A program made the translations under genes and the position numbers. The notes below the pieces were generated by a model. That model made no database searches. It was not told where the DNA came from and saw only the letters and a program-made list of their open reading frames with translations. DNA of 5,851 nt from Candidatus Omnitrophota bacterium. GTDB lineage: Bacteria; Omnitrophota; Gorgyraeia; Kaelpiales; Kaelpiaceae. Positions 1-5,851 of this stretch are shown here, piece after piece. The stretch lies in assembly GCA_028717465.1 (NCBI GenBank), contig JAQUNS010000047.1:1-5851 (forward strand). Reading direction: 5' to 3'. The number at the start of each line of letters is the position of its first letter. Positions within the stretch are counted from its first letter, which is position 1.

Positions 1-791
1 CCAACGCAAAATACAGGACAAACAATATTCCTAAAGTAATAGGGGGTTTGACCATAAAATGCTTAGATATCGCTAAAACTCTCTACAGCGAGATTGTTTC
101 TGAGGTTGTCACTGTCTCTTCGCCCAGGGCAGCTGAGATGGTCAAACTGCTTGAGAATTCGTTCCGGAGCGTTAACATAGCGCTGGCTAATGAAGTTGCT
201 TTGATATGCAGCAAGATGGGGATAGATGTCTGGGAGGTAATAAAGGCCGCAGAGAGCAAGCCTTTTGGTTTTATGCCTTTTTATCCCGGGCCCGGTATCG
301 GGGGCCACTGCATACCGGCAGACCCCATGTATCTTATCTGGAAATCAAGGCTTTCCGGCTATGAGCCAAAGCTTATAAGGACAGCCCATGAGATCAATTC
401 CGCGATGCCCGGTTATGTTGTCAGCAGGGTTGTTTGTGAGCTTAAATCAAAATCAATACCTTTAAGTTCCAGCAGTGTTTTAATAGTTGGAGTCGCCTAT
501 AAGCCGGATGTGAATGATATCAGAGAGTCTCCGGCATTAGAGATTATACATATTTTAAGCAGAAAGGGCGCCAGGGTAGAGTTTTATGACCCTCACGTAA
601 AAGAGTTGCAGATAAAAGGCAGAAAGTATAAGGCAATAGATTTAAGCAGAAACAATATCGCTAAATACGATGCTGTGGCTATAATTACAAATCACAGCTC
701 AGTAGATTACGGTATTTTTAAAAAAGCCAGACTGGTTTTAGACACCAGGAACGCTTTAAAGTGGAACGCTCAAAATATAGTTAAAATTTAA
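1..791 (+). CDS. wbpA: UDP-N-acetylglucosamine (or UDP-N-acetylmannosamine) 6-dehydrogenase, WbpA/WecC type, 5'-truncated by window edge
   Basis: NAD-dependent enzyme expected to oxidise C6 of a UDP-HexNAc to the uronic acid in the cytoplasm, supplying surface-glycan precursors. The frame is open to the left edge (first full codon at base 3) and reads NAKYRTNNIPKVIGG, the conserved stretch after the Rossmann domain, so the NAD-binding N-terminus lies outside the window. The middle domain has MVKLLENSFRSVNIALANE (conserved Lys and Asn) and then GPGIGGHCIPADPMYL, with the catalytic Cys codon at 309-311. The GGHCIPxDPxYL form marks the UDP-GlcNAc/ManNAc branch rather than plain UDP-glucose dehydrogenases. 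The surrounding VWEVIKAAESKPFGFMPF resembles WbpA from memory. The C-terminal UDP-binding domain shows VGVAYKPDVNDIRESPALE. The C-terminus looks complete. The stop is 1 base before the next gene, suggesting an operon. The family is certain; GlcNAc versus ManNAc substrate is inferred. Confidence 0.9.
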   Translation, partial: NAKYRTNNIPKVIGGLTIKCLDIAKTLYSEIVSEVVTVSSPRAAEMVKLLENSFRSVNIALANEVALICSKMGIDVWEVIKAAESKPFGFMPFYPGPGIGGHCIPADPMYLIWKSRLSGYEPKLIRTAHEINSAMPGYVVSRVVCELKSKSIPLSSSSVLIVGVAYKPDVNDIRESPALEIIHILSRKGARVEFYDPHVKELQIKGRKYKAIDLSRNNIAKYDAVAIITNHSSVDYGIFKKARLVLDTRNALKWNAQNIVKI

Positions 792-792
792 G

Positions 793-1737
793 ATGGCTAA
801 TTGGCTGATAACAGGCGGCGCCGGGTTTATAGGCTCGCATATAACCGAAGAGCTCTTAAGACGCAAAGAGAGCGTTAAAGTTTTTGATAATTTCTCATCC
901 GGCAAAAGAGAAAACCTCGTTTTCTCAGGCTCTGTCAGCGGTGGCCTTAAAATAGTAGAGGGCGATATAAGGGATGTAGAATTACTGGAGAAGGAATTTC
1001 GGAATATCGACTATGTTTTGCATCAGGCCGCGCTCCGTTCTGTGCCTAAATCTTTTGACAATCCAAAAGATTACGACGAGGTAAACGTTAAAGGCACGAT
1101 GAATGTCCTGCGGGCTGCTTCTAAGTGCAAAGTAAGGCGCGTTGTCTATGCTTCCTCCAGCTCTGTCTACGGAGAAAGGCATGATATGCCGGAGAGAGAG
1201 ACCGACCTGCCCAATCCGTTGTCTGTATATGCGGCGACAAAACTGAACGGTGAATATTACTGCAATGTCTTCTCTGCGCTTTACGGTCTCCAGACTGTTG
1301 TTTTAAGGTATTTTAATGTCTTTGGGGAGAGGCAGTCTTTGGAAAATAAATATGCTGTCGTTGTGCCCAAATTCATAACGTCTTTTATTAAAAGAGAAGA
1401 GCCCCCTATATACGGAGACGGCTTACAAAGCCGTGATTTTACTTATGTCGGCAATGTTGTCAAAGCTAATATCCTGGCTGCTAAAGCAGATCAGGCAGGC
1501 GGTGCATTCAATATAGCCAGCGGCAGGGCCCATACCGTGCTTGAGCTCTTTGAATTGGTTAAAGGGCATTTTAAAATAGAATTAAAGCCCAAATTCCAAC
1601 CTCCCCGCATAGGCGACGTTAAACATACTCTGGCTGACATAAGCCGGGCTAAAAATGTGCTTGGATACAGCCCGGATATTCAGTTCAAAGAGGGCGTTTT
1701 AAAGACAATAGAGTGGTTTAAGGAGCATAAGTTATGA
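793..1737 (+). CDS. NAD-dependent UDP-sugar 4-epimerase, WbpP/TviC-like extended SDR
   Basis: Cytoplasmic 4-epimerase of the extended short-chain dehydrogenase family, 314 aa, complete and of usual length. The NAD-binding GGAGFIG lies at residues 8-14. The catalytic set is a Ser in SSSSVYG (121-127) and YAATK (Tyr146, Lys150). [10 protein letters not shown] (82-91), [11 protein letters not shown] (171-181) and [21 protein letters not shown] (split around 206-226) follow the WbpP/TviC pattern. The gatekeeper segment GDVKHTLAD has Thr279 where WbpP has Ser and E. coli GalE has Tyr299 (alignment from memory). A small residue there suits N-acetylated substrates. After the UDP-GlcNAc-type dehydrogenase, the likely reaction is UDP-GlcNAcA to UDP-GalNAcA, or UDP-GlcNAc to UDP-GalNAc. 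The ATG follows the upstream stop by 1 base, with no good Shine-Dalgarno, so translational coupling is likely. The family is secure; the substrate is inferred. Confidence 0.88.
   Translation: MANWLITGGAGFIGSHITEELLRRKESVKVFDNFSSGKRENLVFSGSVSGGLKIVEGDIRDVELLEKEFRNIDYVLHQAALRSVPKSFDNPKDYDEVNVKGTMNVLRAASKCKVRRVVYASSSSVYGERHDMPERETDLPNPLSVYAATKLNGEYYCNVFSALYGLQTVVLRYFNVFGERQSLENKYAVVVPKFITSFIKREEPPIYGDGLQSRDFTYVGNVVKANILAAKADQAGGAFNIASGRAHTVLELFELVKGHFKIELKPKFQPPRIGDVKHTLADISRAKNVLGYSPDIQFKEGVLKTIEWFKEHKL
1720..1725 (+). promoter_or_regulatory. Shine-Dalgarno for the UDP-xylose synthase homologue
   Basis: AAGGAG sits inside the last codons of the epimerase gene, 8 bases before the ATG at 1734. 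It supports that start and the ATGA stop/start overlap. Confidence 0.7.
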
Positions 1738-2669
1738 AGACGGCTGTTGTGACAGGCGGCTGCGGGTTTTTAGGGTCTTATCTGTGTGCAAAACTTTTGG
1801 ATAGCAGCTTCAGGGTCCTGTGTATAGATAACCTTATAACCGGAGATCTGCAGAATATTGAGAGAATAAGCAAAAACAAAAATTTTGAGTTTATAAATCA
1901 TGATGTATCAAAATATCTTGAAGTAGAAGGTGAAGTTGACTGGATACTCCATTTTGCTTCACCGGCCTCTCCGGCCGACTATCTTAAATATCCGATACAG
2001 ACCCTCAAAGTCGGCGCTTTAGGGACGCATAATACTTTGGGTCTTGCCAAAGCCAAAAAATCAAAGTACATGCTGGCTTCCACCTCGGAAGTTTACGGAG
2101 ACCCGTTGGTAAATCCGCAGGCCGAAGATTATTGGGGTAATGTTAATCCGATAGGCCCAAGAGGCGTTTACGATGAGGCCAAAAGATTTGCCGAGTCGTT
2201 GACTATGGCTTACAACAGGACCCATAAGATAGACACCAGAATAGTCAGGATTTTCAATACTTACGGGCCTAGAATGAGGCATAATGACGGCAGAGCCGTG
2301 CCTAATTTTATAGTCCAGGCGTTAAAGGGAGAAGATTTGACTATTTACGGGGACGGAACCCAGACCAGGTCTTTCTGTTATGTGGATGATTTGATAGAAG
2401 GTATAACAATGCTGATGGCTGCTGACTACAATCAGCCGGTGAATATAGGAAATCCGCGCGAGCTTAAAATACTTGATTTAGCTAATATCATTTTAGATAT
2501 TACAAAAAGCCAAAGCAAGATAAAGCTCTTAGAACTTCCTCAGGATGACCCTAAAGTGAGAAGGCCGGATATCTCAAAAGCCAAAAGTATGCTTAACTGG
2601 CAGGCCAAGGTTAGTGCAGAAGAAGGCTTAAAGAGAACCGTGGAATATTTTAAACAAAAGATATTTTGA
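1734..2669 (+). CDS. uxs: UDP-glucuronate decarboxylase (UDP-xylose synthase) family
   Basis: Extended SDR that oxidises C4 of UDP-glucuronate, decarboxylates C6 and re-reduces to UDP-xylose, in the cytoplasm with bound NAD. It is 311 aa, the normal length for the short soluble bacterial form. The NAD motif GGCGFLG (8-14) has Cys where Ala is usual. Then come [19 protein letters not shown] (55-73), [20 protein letters not shown] (74-93) and [13 protein letters not shown] (114-126, Ser/Thr/Glu catalytic loop). Next are [14 protein letters not shown] (138-151, Tyr146 and Lys150), [20 protein letters not shown] and [16 protein letters not shown]. These blocks are diagnostic of UXS. The start overlaps the epimerase stop as ATGA and is preceded by AAGGAG. 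Beside a UDP-GlcNAc-type dehydrogenase, the true substrate could instead be UDP-GlcNAcA, giving UDP-N-acetylxylosamine. By sequence alone, canonical UXS is the first choice. Confidence 0.93.
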   Translation: MKTAVVTGGCGFLGSYLCAKLLDSSFRVLCIDNLITGDLQNIERISKNKNFEFINHDVSKYLEVEGEVDWILHFASPASPADYLKYPIQTLKVGALGTHNTLGLAKAKKSKYMLASTSEVYGDPLVNPQAEDYWGNVNPIGPRGVYDEAKRFAESLTMAYNRTHKIDTRIVRIFNTYGPRMRHNDGRAVPNFIVQALKGEDLTIYGDGTQTRSFCYVDDLIEGITMLMAADYNQPVNIGNPRELKILDLANIILDITKSQSKIKLLELPQDDPKVRRPDISKAKSMLNWQAKVSAEEGLKRTVEYFKQKIF

Positions 2670-3943
2670 TTAAAAAAGCAGTCAGCATATTCAGGACCCA
2701 CAAGATATATTCCCAAGCCACAATCCTTTTCCTGGTTGTAAGCCTGGGTAATGTTTTCAGCCTTTTGTTCCATGTTTTTATGGCCAGAGCTCTGAGCCCC
2801 GAGGATTACGGCATCTTGAATACTCTGTTTGCCTGCATTCTGTTTTTTGCCATGCCGACAGGGAATTTGCAGATAACGCTTACCCGTTTTGTTGCCCATT
2901 ACTGCGGCATGGGTTCTAAGAGTGCCGTTTTACGGCTGCTAAAAGGGATTTCCGGAAGAATACTGGTTTTAAGCTGCGCGATATCTGTGAGTATCTTGCT
3001 GGCGGCTAAGCTTATCGGCAATTATCTGCATATACCAAACCTTATGCCTATCTACAGCATTGCCGGAGTTGTCCTGACCAGCATTATGATGCCGGTGCCT
3101 TTGGCAGGCCTGCAGGGGCTGCAAAATTTTAACGCTCTGGGCATAAGCATGGCCTGCATGAATATCGTCAAGCTTCTGTTTGCGGTGATTTTCATAAAAA
3201 TTGGTTTTGGTGTGACAGGGGCTTTGAATTCTATTACGGCATCGAACCTGCTATGCCTGATATTTGCCGTCCAGATTCTCGGTAAAAACTTCAAAGACCT
3301 AAAAGCAGAGGAAAATTATTCATTAAACGTTAATTTTAAGGAGATATATTTGTATATACTGCCGGTCAGTTTAGCGACCCTATCGTTTGTTATTCTTACC
3401 CACGTAGACTTGATTTTAGTTAAACATTTTTTTATACCTATTGAAGCAGGCTATTATTCTATTGCCCAGACTGTAGGCAAGATGGTTTTATTTGCGCCGA
3501 TGGCGGTATGTATGGTGATGTTTCCAAAAGTAGCCAATTCCCATGCTAAAAAAGAAGAGACGCTGAGCTATTTAAAGCATTCTACTTTATATATCGTAGC
3601 CCTGGTTATTCTGGCAGCCTCGGTTTTATTTTTTTTCCCGGAGATGCTGCTTAAGCTATTGACAGGCAAGGTTTATATTCAATGCCTGCCTCTAATAAGG
3701 AGATATGCTTTTAGCATGGGCCTTTTTGCTATAAGTTTTAATTTTCTTTTATATTTTTTATCTTTGAATAAAACCAAATACCTAATGCCATTTTTGGCGG
3801 CGCTTTTGATTGAAACAGCAATAATATATTTCTGGCACAGCAGCCTTGTGCAGATACTCAACGTTGTAATAGCTGTATCACTGGGGCTGCTCGCGGTCAA
3901 TATTGTGATTATTAAAAAAATATTCTTAATAGAGTTGACTTAA
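2666..3943 (+). CDS. Polysaccharide flippase/export protein (Wzx-like, PST family of the MOP superfamily)
   Basis: Integral inner-membrane protein of 425 aa, expected to flip undecaprenyl-linked oligosaccharide to the periplasmic face. About 12 hydrophobic segments are visible, roughly at residues 17-39, 47-68, 96-116, 128-148, 158-179, 184-205, 227-247, 263-286, 306-325, 345-366, 371-391 and 397-417. The N-terminal pattern [21 protein letters not shown] and the central [23 protein letters not shown] are typical of the family. The start is taken as TTG at 2666, in a TTGA overlap with the UXS stop. An in-frame stop at 2651 excludes longer forms and no ATG or GTG lies between. No clear Shine-Dalgarno is seen, so reinitiation after UXS is likely. 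Length suits a full flippase. The glycan carried cannot be told from sequence. An O-antigen, capsule or exopolysaccharide role is inferred from the sugar-nucleotide genes upstream. Confidence 0.87.
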   Translation: MIKKAVSIFRTHKIYSQATILFLVVSLGNVFSLLFHVFMARALSPEDYGILNTLFACILFFAMPTGNLQITLTRFVAHYCGMGSKSAVLRLLKGISGRILVLSCAISVSILLAAKLIGNYLHIPNLMPIYSIAGVVLTSIMMPVPLAGLQGLQNFNALGISMACMNIVKLLFAVIFIKIGFGVTGALNSITASNLLCLIFAVQILGKNFKDLKAEENYSLNVNFKEIYLYILPVSLATLSFVILTHVDLILVKHFFIPIEAGYYSIAQTVGKMVLFAPMAVCMVMFPKVANSHAKKEETLSYLKHSTLYIVALVILAASVLFFFPEMLLKLLTGKVYIQCLPLIRRYAFSMGLFAISFNFLLYFLSLNKTKYLMPFLAALLIETAIIYFWHSSLVQILNVVIAVSLGLLAVNIVIIKKIFLIELT

Positions 3944-3963
3944 ATAGGTTTTTGAAGTAAATT
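3935..3963 (+). promoter_or_regulatory. Possible sigma-70-type promoter for the small membrane protein gene
   Basis: TTGACT (3935-3940, 5 of 6 to TTGACA) and TAAATT (3958-3963, 4 of 6 to TATAAT) are separated by 17 bases. This would start transcription near 3970, about 28 bases before the ATG. The -35 overlaps the last flippase codons. No terminator separates the flippase from the next gene, so read-through from the operon is an equal alternative. Such matches occur by chance in A+T-rich DNA. Confidence 0.3.
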
Positions 3964-3983
3964 ATAGATGTTTAAACAGAAAT

Positions 3984-3992
3984 AAGGAGGTG
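3984..3992 (+). promoter_or_regulatory. Near-perfect Shine-Dalgarno sequence
   Basis: AAGGAGGTG is an extended match to the anti-Shine-Dalgarno end of 16S rRNA, with GGAGG ending 7 bases before the ATG at 3998. It is by far the strongest ribosome binding site in the window and fixes the start of the small gene, predicting high translation. Confidence 0.85.
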
Positions 3993-3997
3993 TTTAG

Positions 3998-4249
3998 ATG
4001 GTTAAGTTTGCGGTATTGATTTTAGGAGTTGTTTTTGTAATTCTAGGTATTTTAGGGATGATTGCCTGGTGGCCCGAATTTCTTATTGTATTGAAAGGCT
4101 TTGGTTCCCCATTCCTAGCCTTTGTAGGTGCTATCATGGCTATAGCTGCTGTAGGCGAGATAAGAGATGCTATGGCTCGCAAAAAAGAAGAGGCTAAAGA
4201 GGCCAAAGAACAGCCCAAGACAGCTGCATCTTCAGAAGCCAAGCAATAA
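3998..4249 (+). CDS. Small two-helix membrane protein with charged tail; weak resemblance to magnetosome protein MamI
   Basis: Protein of 83 aa without an assured function. Helix 1 (about residues 3-24) is rich in Leu/Ile/Val/Gly and ends in AWW (23-25). A short linker PEFLIVLKGFGSP follows. Helix 2 (about 38-54) has small residues (Ala, Gly) and is followed by GEIRDAMARKK. The last 25 residues are a soluble, probably helical tail rich in Lys, Glu, Ala and Gln, probably cytoplasmic by the positive-inside rule. The strong Shine-Dalgarno, the codon pattern and a terminator just after the stop argue that this is a real, well-translated gene. The spacing LG..G..AWW....L.G...P.L...G..A.A.G...R recalls MamI, a short two-helix magnetosome membrane protein. 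I compare from memory only, and no other magnetosome gene is present. It could equally be an unrelated small envelope protein. Confidence 0.8.
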   Translation: MVKFAVLILGVVFVILGILGMIAWWPEFLIVLKGFGSPFLAFVGAIMAIAAVGEIRDAMARKKEEAKEAKEQPKTAASSEAKQ

Positions 4250-4269
4250 TAAAATTAAAAACGCATGTT

Positions 4270-4301
4270 AAAGGGGGATAATATCCCCCTTTTTTTATTT
4301 T
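4270..4301 (+). terminator. Intrinsic (Rho-independent) terminator
   Basis: A 9-bp perfect stem pairs 4270-4278 with 4284-4292 around a 5-base loop, with GGGGG/CCCCC at its core. A run of T follows (4290-4296, then A, then four more T). It lies 20 bases after the stop of the small membrane protein gene and would end that transcript and any read-through from the polysaccharide operon. The A-run before the stem (4270-4272) could give partial function on the opposite strand. Confidence 0.9.
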
Positions 4302-4305
4302 AATC

Positions 4306-5718
4306 ATGAAAGAAAAATTTTGCCATCTGGAGAAGATCAAGATTTTTCTGGGTAAAACCAGGATATATCTGGTAGGCGGATTTTTGCGCGACAACCTGCT
4401 TGCAAGAACAAAAGATTACTTGGACTTTGATCTTGTGGTTGAAGAGGATGCGCTGTCTTTAAGCAAAGATTTTGCCAAGAGAATATCCGGAAGCTGGTTT
4501 AGCCTGGACGATTTTAACAGAGTATACCGGGTTGTTAAAAAGGGGGATTTTTTAGTGCAGTATGATTTCTCAGCTATGAGAGGCGAAGATATAATAGCGG
4601 ATTTAAAAAGCAGGGATTACACGATAGATGCTCTAGGGTATGAGCTTAAAGATGATATGTCTTTTGATCAGAAGTTGTTGATAGATCCCTGCAGAGGGAG
4701 AGAGGATTTAAAGAAAGGTTTAATAAGGGTTATAGATTCTAAAAATCTAATCGACGACCCTTTAAGAATATTGAGGGCGATAAGTTTGGCAGGCGACTTA
4801 GGTTTTGAAATAGAGCCGGACACCCTGGAGATTATCGGAGAGAAGGCAGGCCTTTTAAAGGATACCGCAGGCGAACGTATAACTGAAGAACTGTTTAAAA
4901 TATTGAGGAATATTTATTCGCATAAGTATGTAAAATTAATGAACGAGCTCGGCATTATCGACATTGTTGTTCCTTTTTGGGCGGAACTTAAAAATCCGGA
5001 TCCGGGGCCTTACCATCATTTAAGAGTAGATCTGCATTCTATAGAGAGCCTGAAACAGCTTGAGATTTTTTTAGAAGACAACAGAGAGGACCAGAAGCTG
5101 TCAGATTATCTTAAAGAGGAACTTAGGGCCGGCAGGAGCAGGCGCGAGGTTTTAAAGCTTGCTACTTTGCTGCACGATATAGGTAAAGGCCCGGCTTATT
5201 TTGTCGATGAGGATAACAAGGTAAGATTTACCGGCCATGAGAAAAAAGGCAGCCAGATTTTGGATACGATATCCCAGAGGCTGAAGTTGTCCAGAAAGGA
5301 GAGCCTGGTGATATCCGATATGGTCTATTATCACCTTAGGCCAGGTTTTGTTGTCGACCATCTGAACGATTCCAAAAGGGTGCTTTACAGGTATTTTAGA
5401 GATACAAAAGATGAGGCAGTCTCTGTAATGCTTCTCTCTATTGCAGATAAAAGCGCAACCAGAGGGCGGCTTTCAGATCCGGATGATATAGCGCATCATA
5501 AAAAAGTACTTACGGATTTAATAAAATATTATTTTCAGAAACAGGAGGAGATAAAACCGCCTAAGCTGATAGACGGAAACGATATAATGGAGATTTTAAA
5601 GATAGGGCCTGCGCCTGAAATTGGCAGAATATTGAAAGAGATAGAGGAGAAACAGGCTTTAGGTGAGATTAAAACGAGAGAAGAAGCGATAGATTATGTT
5701 AAAAAGTTGATGAGTTGA
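4306..5718 (+). CDS. cca: CCA tRNA nucleotidyltransferase / poly(A) polymerase family protein with HD domain
   Basis: Class II nucleotidyltransferase, 470 aa, expected to add or repair the 3' CCA of tRNAs in the cytoplasm. The head domain has YLVGGFLRDNLL (21-32) and the metal-binding pair in LDFDLVVEE (Asp40, Asp42). Motif B is SRDYTIDAL (102-110). A DPxxGxxDL-like block LIDPCRGREDL (125-135) follows, then the template motif DDPLRILRA (150-158; Asp and Arg kept, first Glu replaced by Asp). The HD phosphohydrolase domain shows YHHLRVDLHS (236-245), TLLHDIGKG (287-295), GHEKKG (310-315) and IADKSATRG (379-387). The C-terminal LIDGNDIMEILKIGPAPEIG is typical of tRNA nucleotidyltransferases. Poly(A) polymerase, or a CC- or A-only enzyme, cannot be excluded. 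ATG 4306 is the only reasonable start: an in-frame stop lies at 4279-4281. No Shine-Dalgarno is seen. It appears separate from the polysaccharide genes. Confidence 0.88.
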   Translation: MKEKFCHLEKIKIFLGKTRIYLVGGFLRDNLLARTKDYLDFDLVVEEDALSLSKDFAKRISGSWFSLDDFNRVYRVVKKGDFLVQYDFSAMRGEDIIADLKSRDYTIDALGYELKDDMSFDQKLLIDPCRGREDLKKGLIRVIDSKNLIDDPLRILRAISLAGDLGFEIEPDTLEIIGEKAGLLKDTAGERITEELFKILRNIYSHKYVKLMNELGIIDIVVPFWAELKNPDPGPYHHLRVDLHSIESLKQLEIFLEDNREDQKLSDYLKEELRAGRSRREVLKLATLLHDIGKGPAYFVDEDNKVRFTGHEKKGSQILDTISQRLKLSRKESLVISDMVYYHLRPGFVVDHLNDSKRVLYRYFRDTKDEAVSVMLLSIADKSATRGRLSDPDDIAHHKKVLTDLIKYYFQKQEEIKPPKLIDGNDIMEILKIGPAPEIGRILKEIEEKQALGEIKTREEAIDYVKKLMS

Positions 5719-5740
5719 TGGGTGGATGGGTAGATGAGGA
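5709..5740 (+). repeat. Four tandem 8-bp units, consensus GATGRGTN
   Basis: The units GATGAGTT, GATGGGTG, GATGGGTA and GATGAGGA follow one another without gaps. The first two overlap the final codons and TGA stop of the nucleotidyltransferase gene. The eight-base period is not a multiple of three, so copy-number change would shift the frame downstream, but the early TGA limits the effect on the protein. No function can be assigned. Confidence 0.75.
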
Positions 5741-5748
5741 TAAGTAAA

Positions 5749-5771
5749 TGTGCGGAGCTTAGCTCCGCACA
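5749..5771. repeat. Perfect inverted repeat, GC-rich hairpin without T-tract
   Basis: Bases 5749-5758 pair perfectly with 5762-5771 around a 3-base loop (TTA), in otherwise A+T-rich sequence. The stem core is GTGCGGAGC/GCTCCGCAC. No run of T follows, so it is not a standard intrinsic terminator on the + strand. It lies 30 bases after the stop of the nucleotidyltransferase gene. Possible roles are protection of a transcript 3' end, a dispersed palindromic repeat or a protein-binding site. The sequence does not choose among them. Confidence 0.7.
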
Positions 5772-5851
5772 GAAATAGACTCCTTGTATAACCGCACTGC
5801 AACTTAAAAACAAATCTCAATATTCAATAATTAAAATTACAAATAACAGCA

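Noticed and set aside
63..308. 81-aa minus-strand open frame within the dehydrogenase
   Set aside because: It is fully contained opposite conserved dehydrogenase sequence and its translation shows no family signal.
48..791. Dehydrogenase starting at TTG 48 as a full gene
   Set aside because: The same frame is open to base 3 and encodes the conserved IPKVIGG segment before the TTG, so the gene is truncated by the window edge and TTG 48 is internal.
2540..2899. 119-aa minus-strand open frame
   Set aside because: It lies opposite the end of UXS and the start of the flippase, both well supported by family motifs, and its translation has no recognisable domain.
3994..4242. 82-aa minus-strand open frame opposite the small membrane protein gene
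   Set aside because: The + strand frame has a near-perfect Shine-Dalgarno, a sensible membrane topology and a terminator after it. The minus-strand frame has none of these and looks like a mirror of biased composition.
5749..5771. Palindrome as an intrinsic terminator
   Set aside because: The base after the stem is G and no T-run follows. The minus-strand reading is not supported either, because no minus-strand gene ends here.
5709..5771. Tandem units plus palindrome as a CRISPR array or attachment site
   Set aside because: Units are only 8 bp, contiguous and without spacers. No cas, integrase or tRNA gene is present.

Overview
The window is bacterial, moderately A+T-rich and densely packed, with every gene on the + strand. 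It holds the end of a surface-polysaccharide gene cluster followed by a tRNA-processing gene. The cluster genes overlap or abut, Arg is often AGA/AGG, and one start is TTG. Together with the gene set this suits a Gram-negative-type or candidate-phylum bacterium. An Omnitrophota-like lineage is my guess from overall style and is not demonstrated by the sequence.

Region 1 (1-3943) is a tight four-gene unit. It starts with a nucleotide-sugar 6-dehydrogenase of the UDP-GlcNAc/UDP-ManNAc type, whose 5' end lies outside the window. One base later comes a WbpP/TviC-like 4-epimerase. This overlaps by 4 bases a UDP-glucuronate decarboxylase (UDP-xylose synthase) homologue, which in turn overlaps by 4 bases a polytopic Wzx-type flippase with a TTG start. 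The first three enzymes act on UDP-sugars in the cytoplasm: oxidation at C6, inversion at C4, and oxidative decarboxylation of a C6 acid. The fourth would move the lipid-linked glycan across the inner membrane. No glycosyltransferase, polymerase or ligase lies in the window, so those presumably sit upstream or elsewhere.

Region 2 (3944-4301) carries one small two-helix membrane protein gene with an excellent Shine-Dalgarno sequence, a possible weak promoter of its own, and a clear intrinsic terminator just after it. Its N-terminal two thirds recall the magnetosome protein MamI in layout. That is a lead only, since no other magnetosome gene is visible.

Region 3 (4306-5718) is a class II CCA-adding/poly(A) polymerase family nucleotidyltransferase with an HD domain. 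It begins only 5 bases after the terminator T-tract and has no visible Shine-Dalgarno sequence. The remaining 133 bases hold no gene that I can support. They carry four 8-bp tandem units running across the stop codon and a perfect GC-rich inverted repeat without a T-tract, then A+T-rich sequence to the window edge.

I see no CRISPR array, insertion sequence, tRNA, rRNA or phage gene. The window is mostly ordinary. The points most worth checking are the small MamI-like protein and the actual sugar substrates of the dehydrogenase-epimerase-decarboxylase trio.
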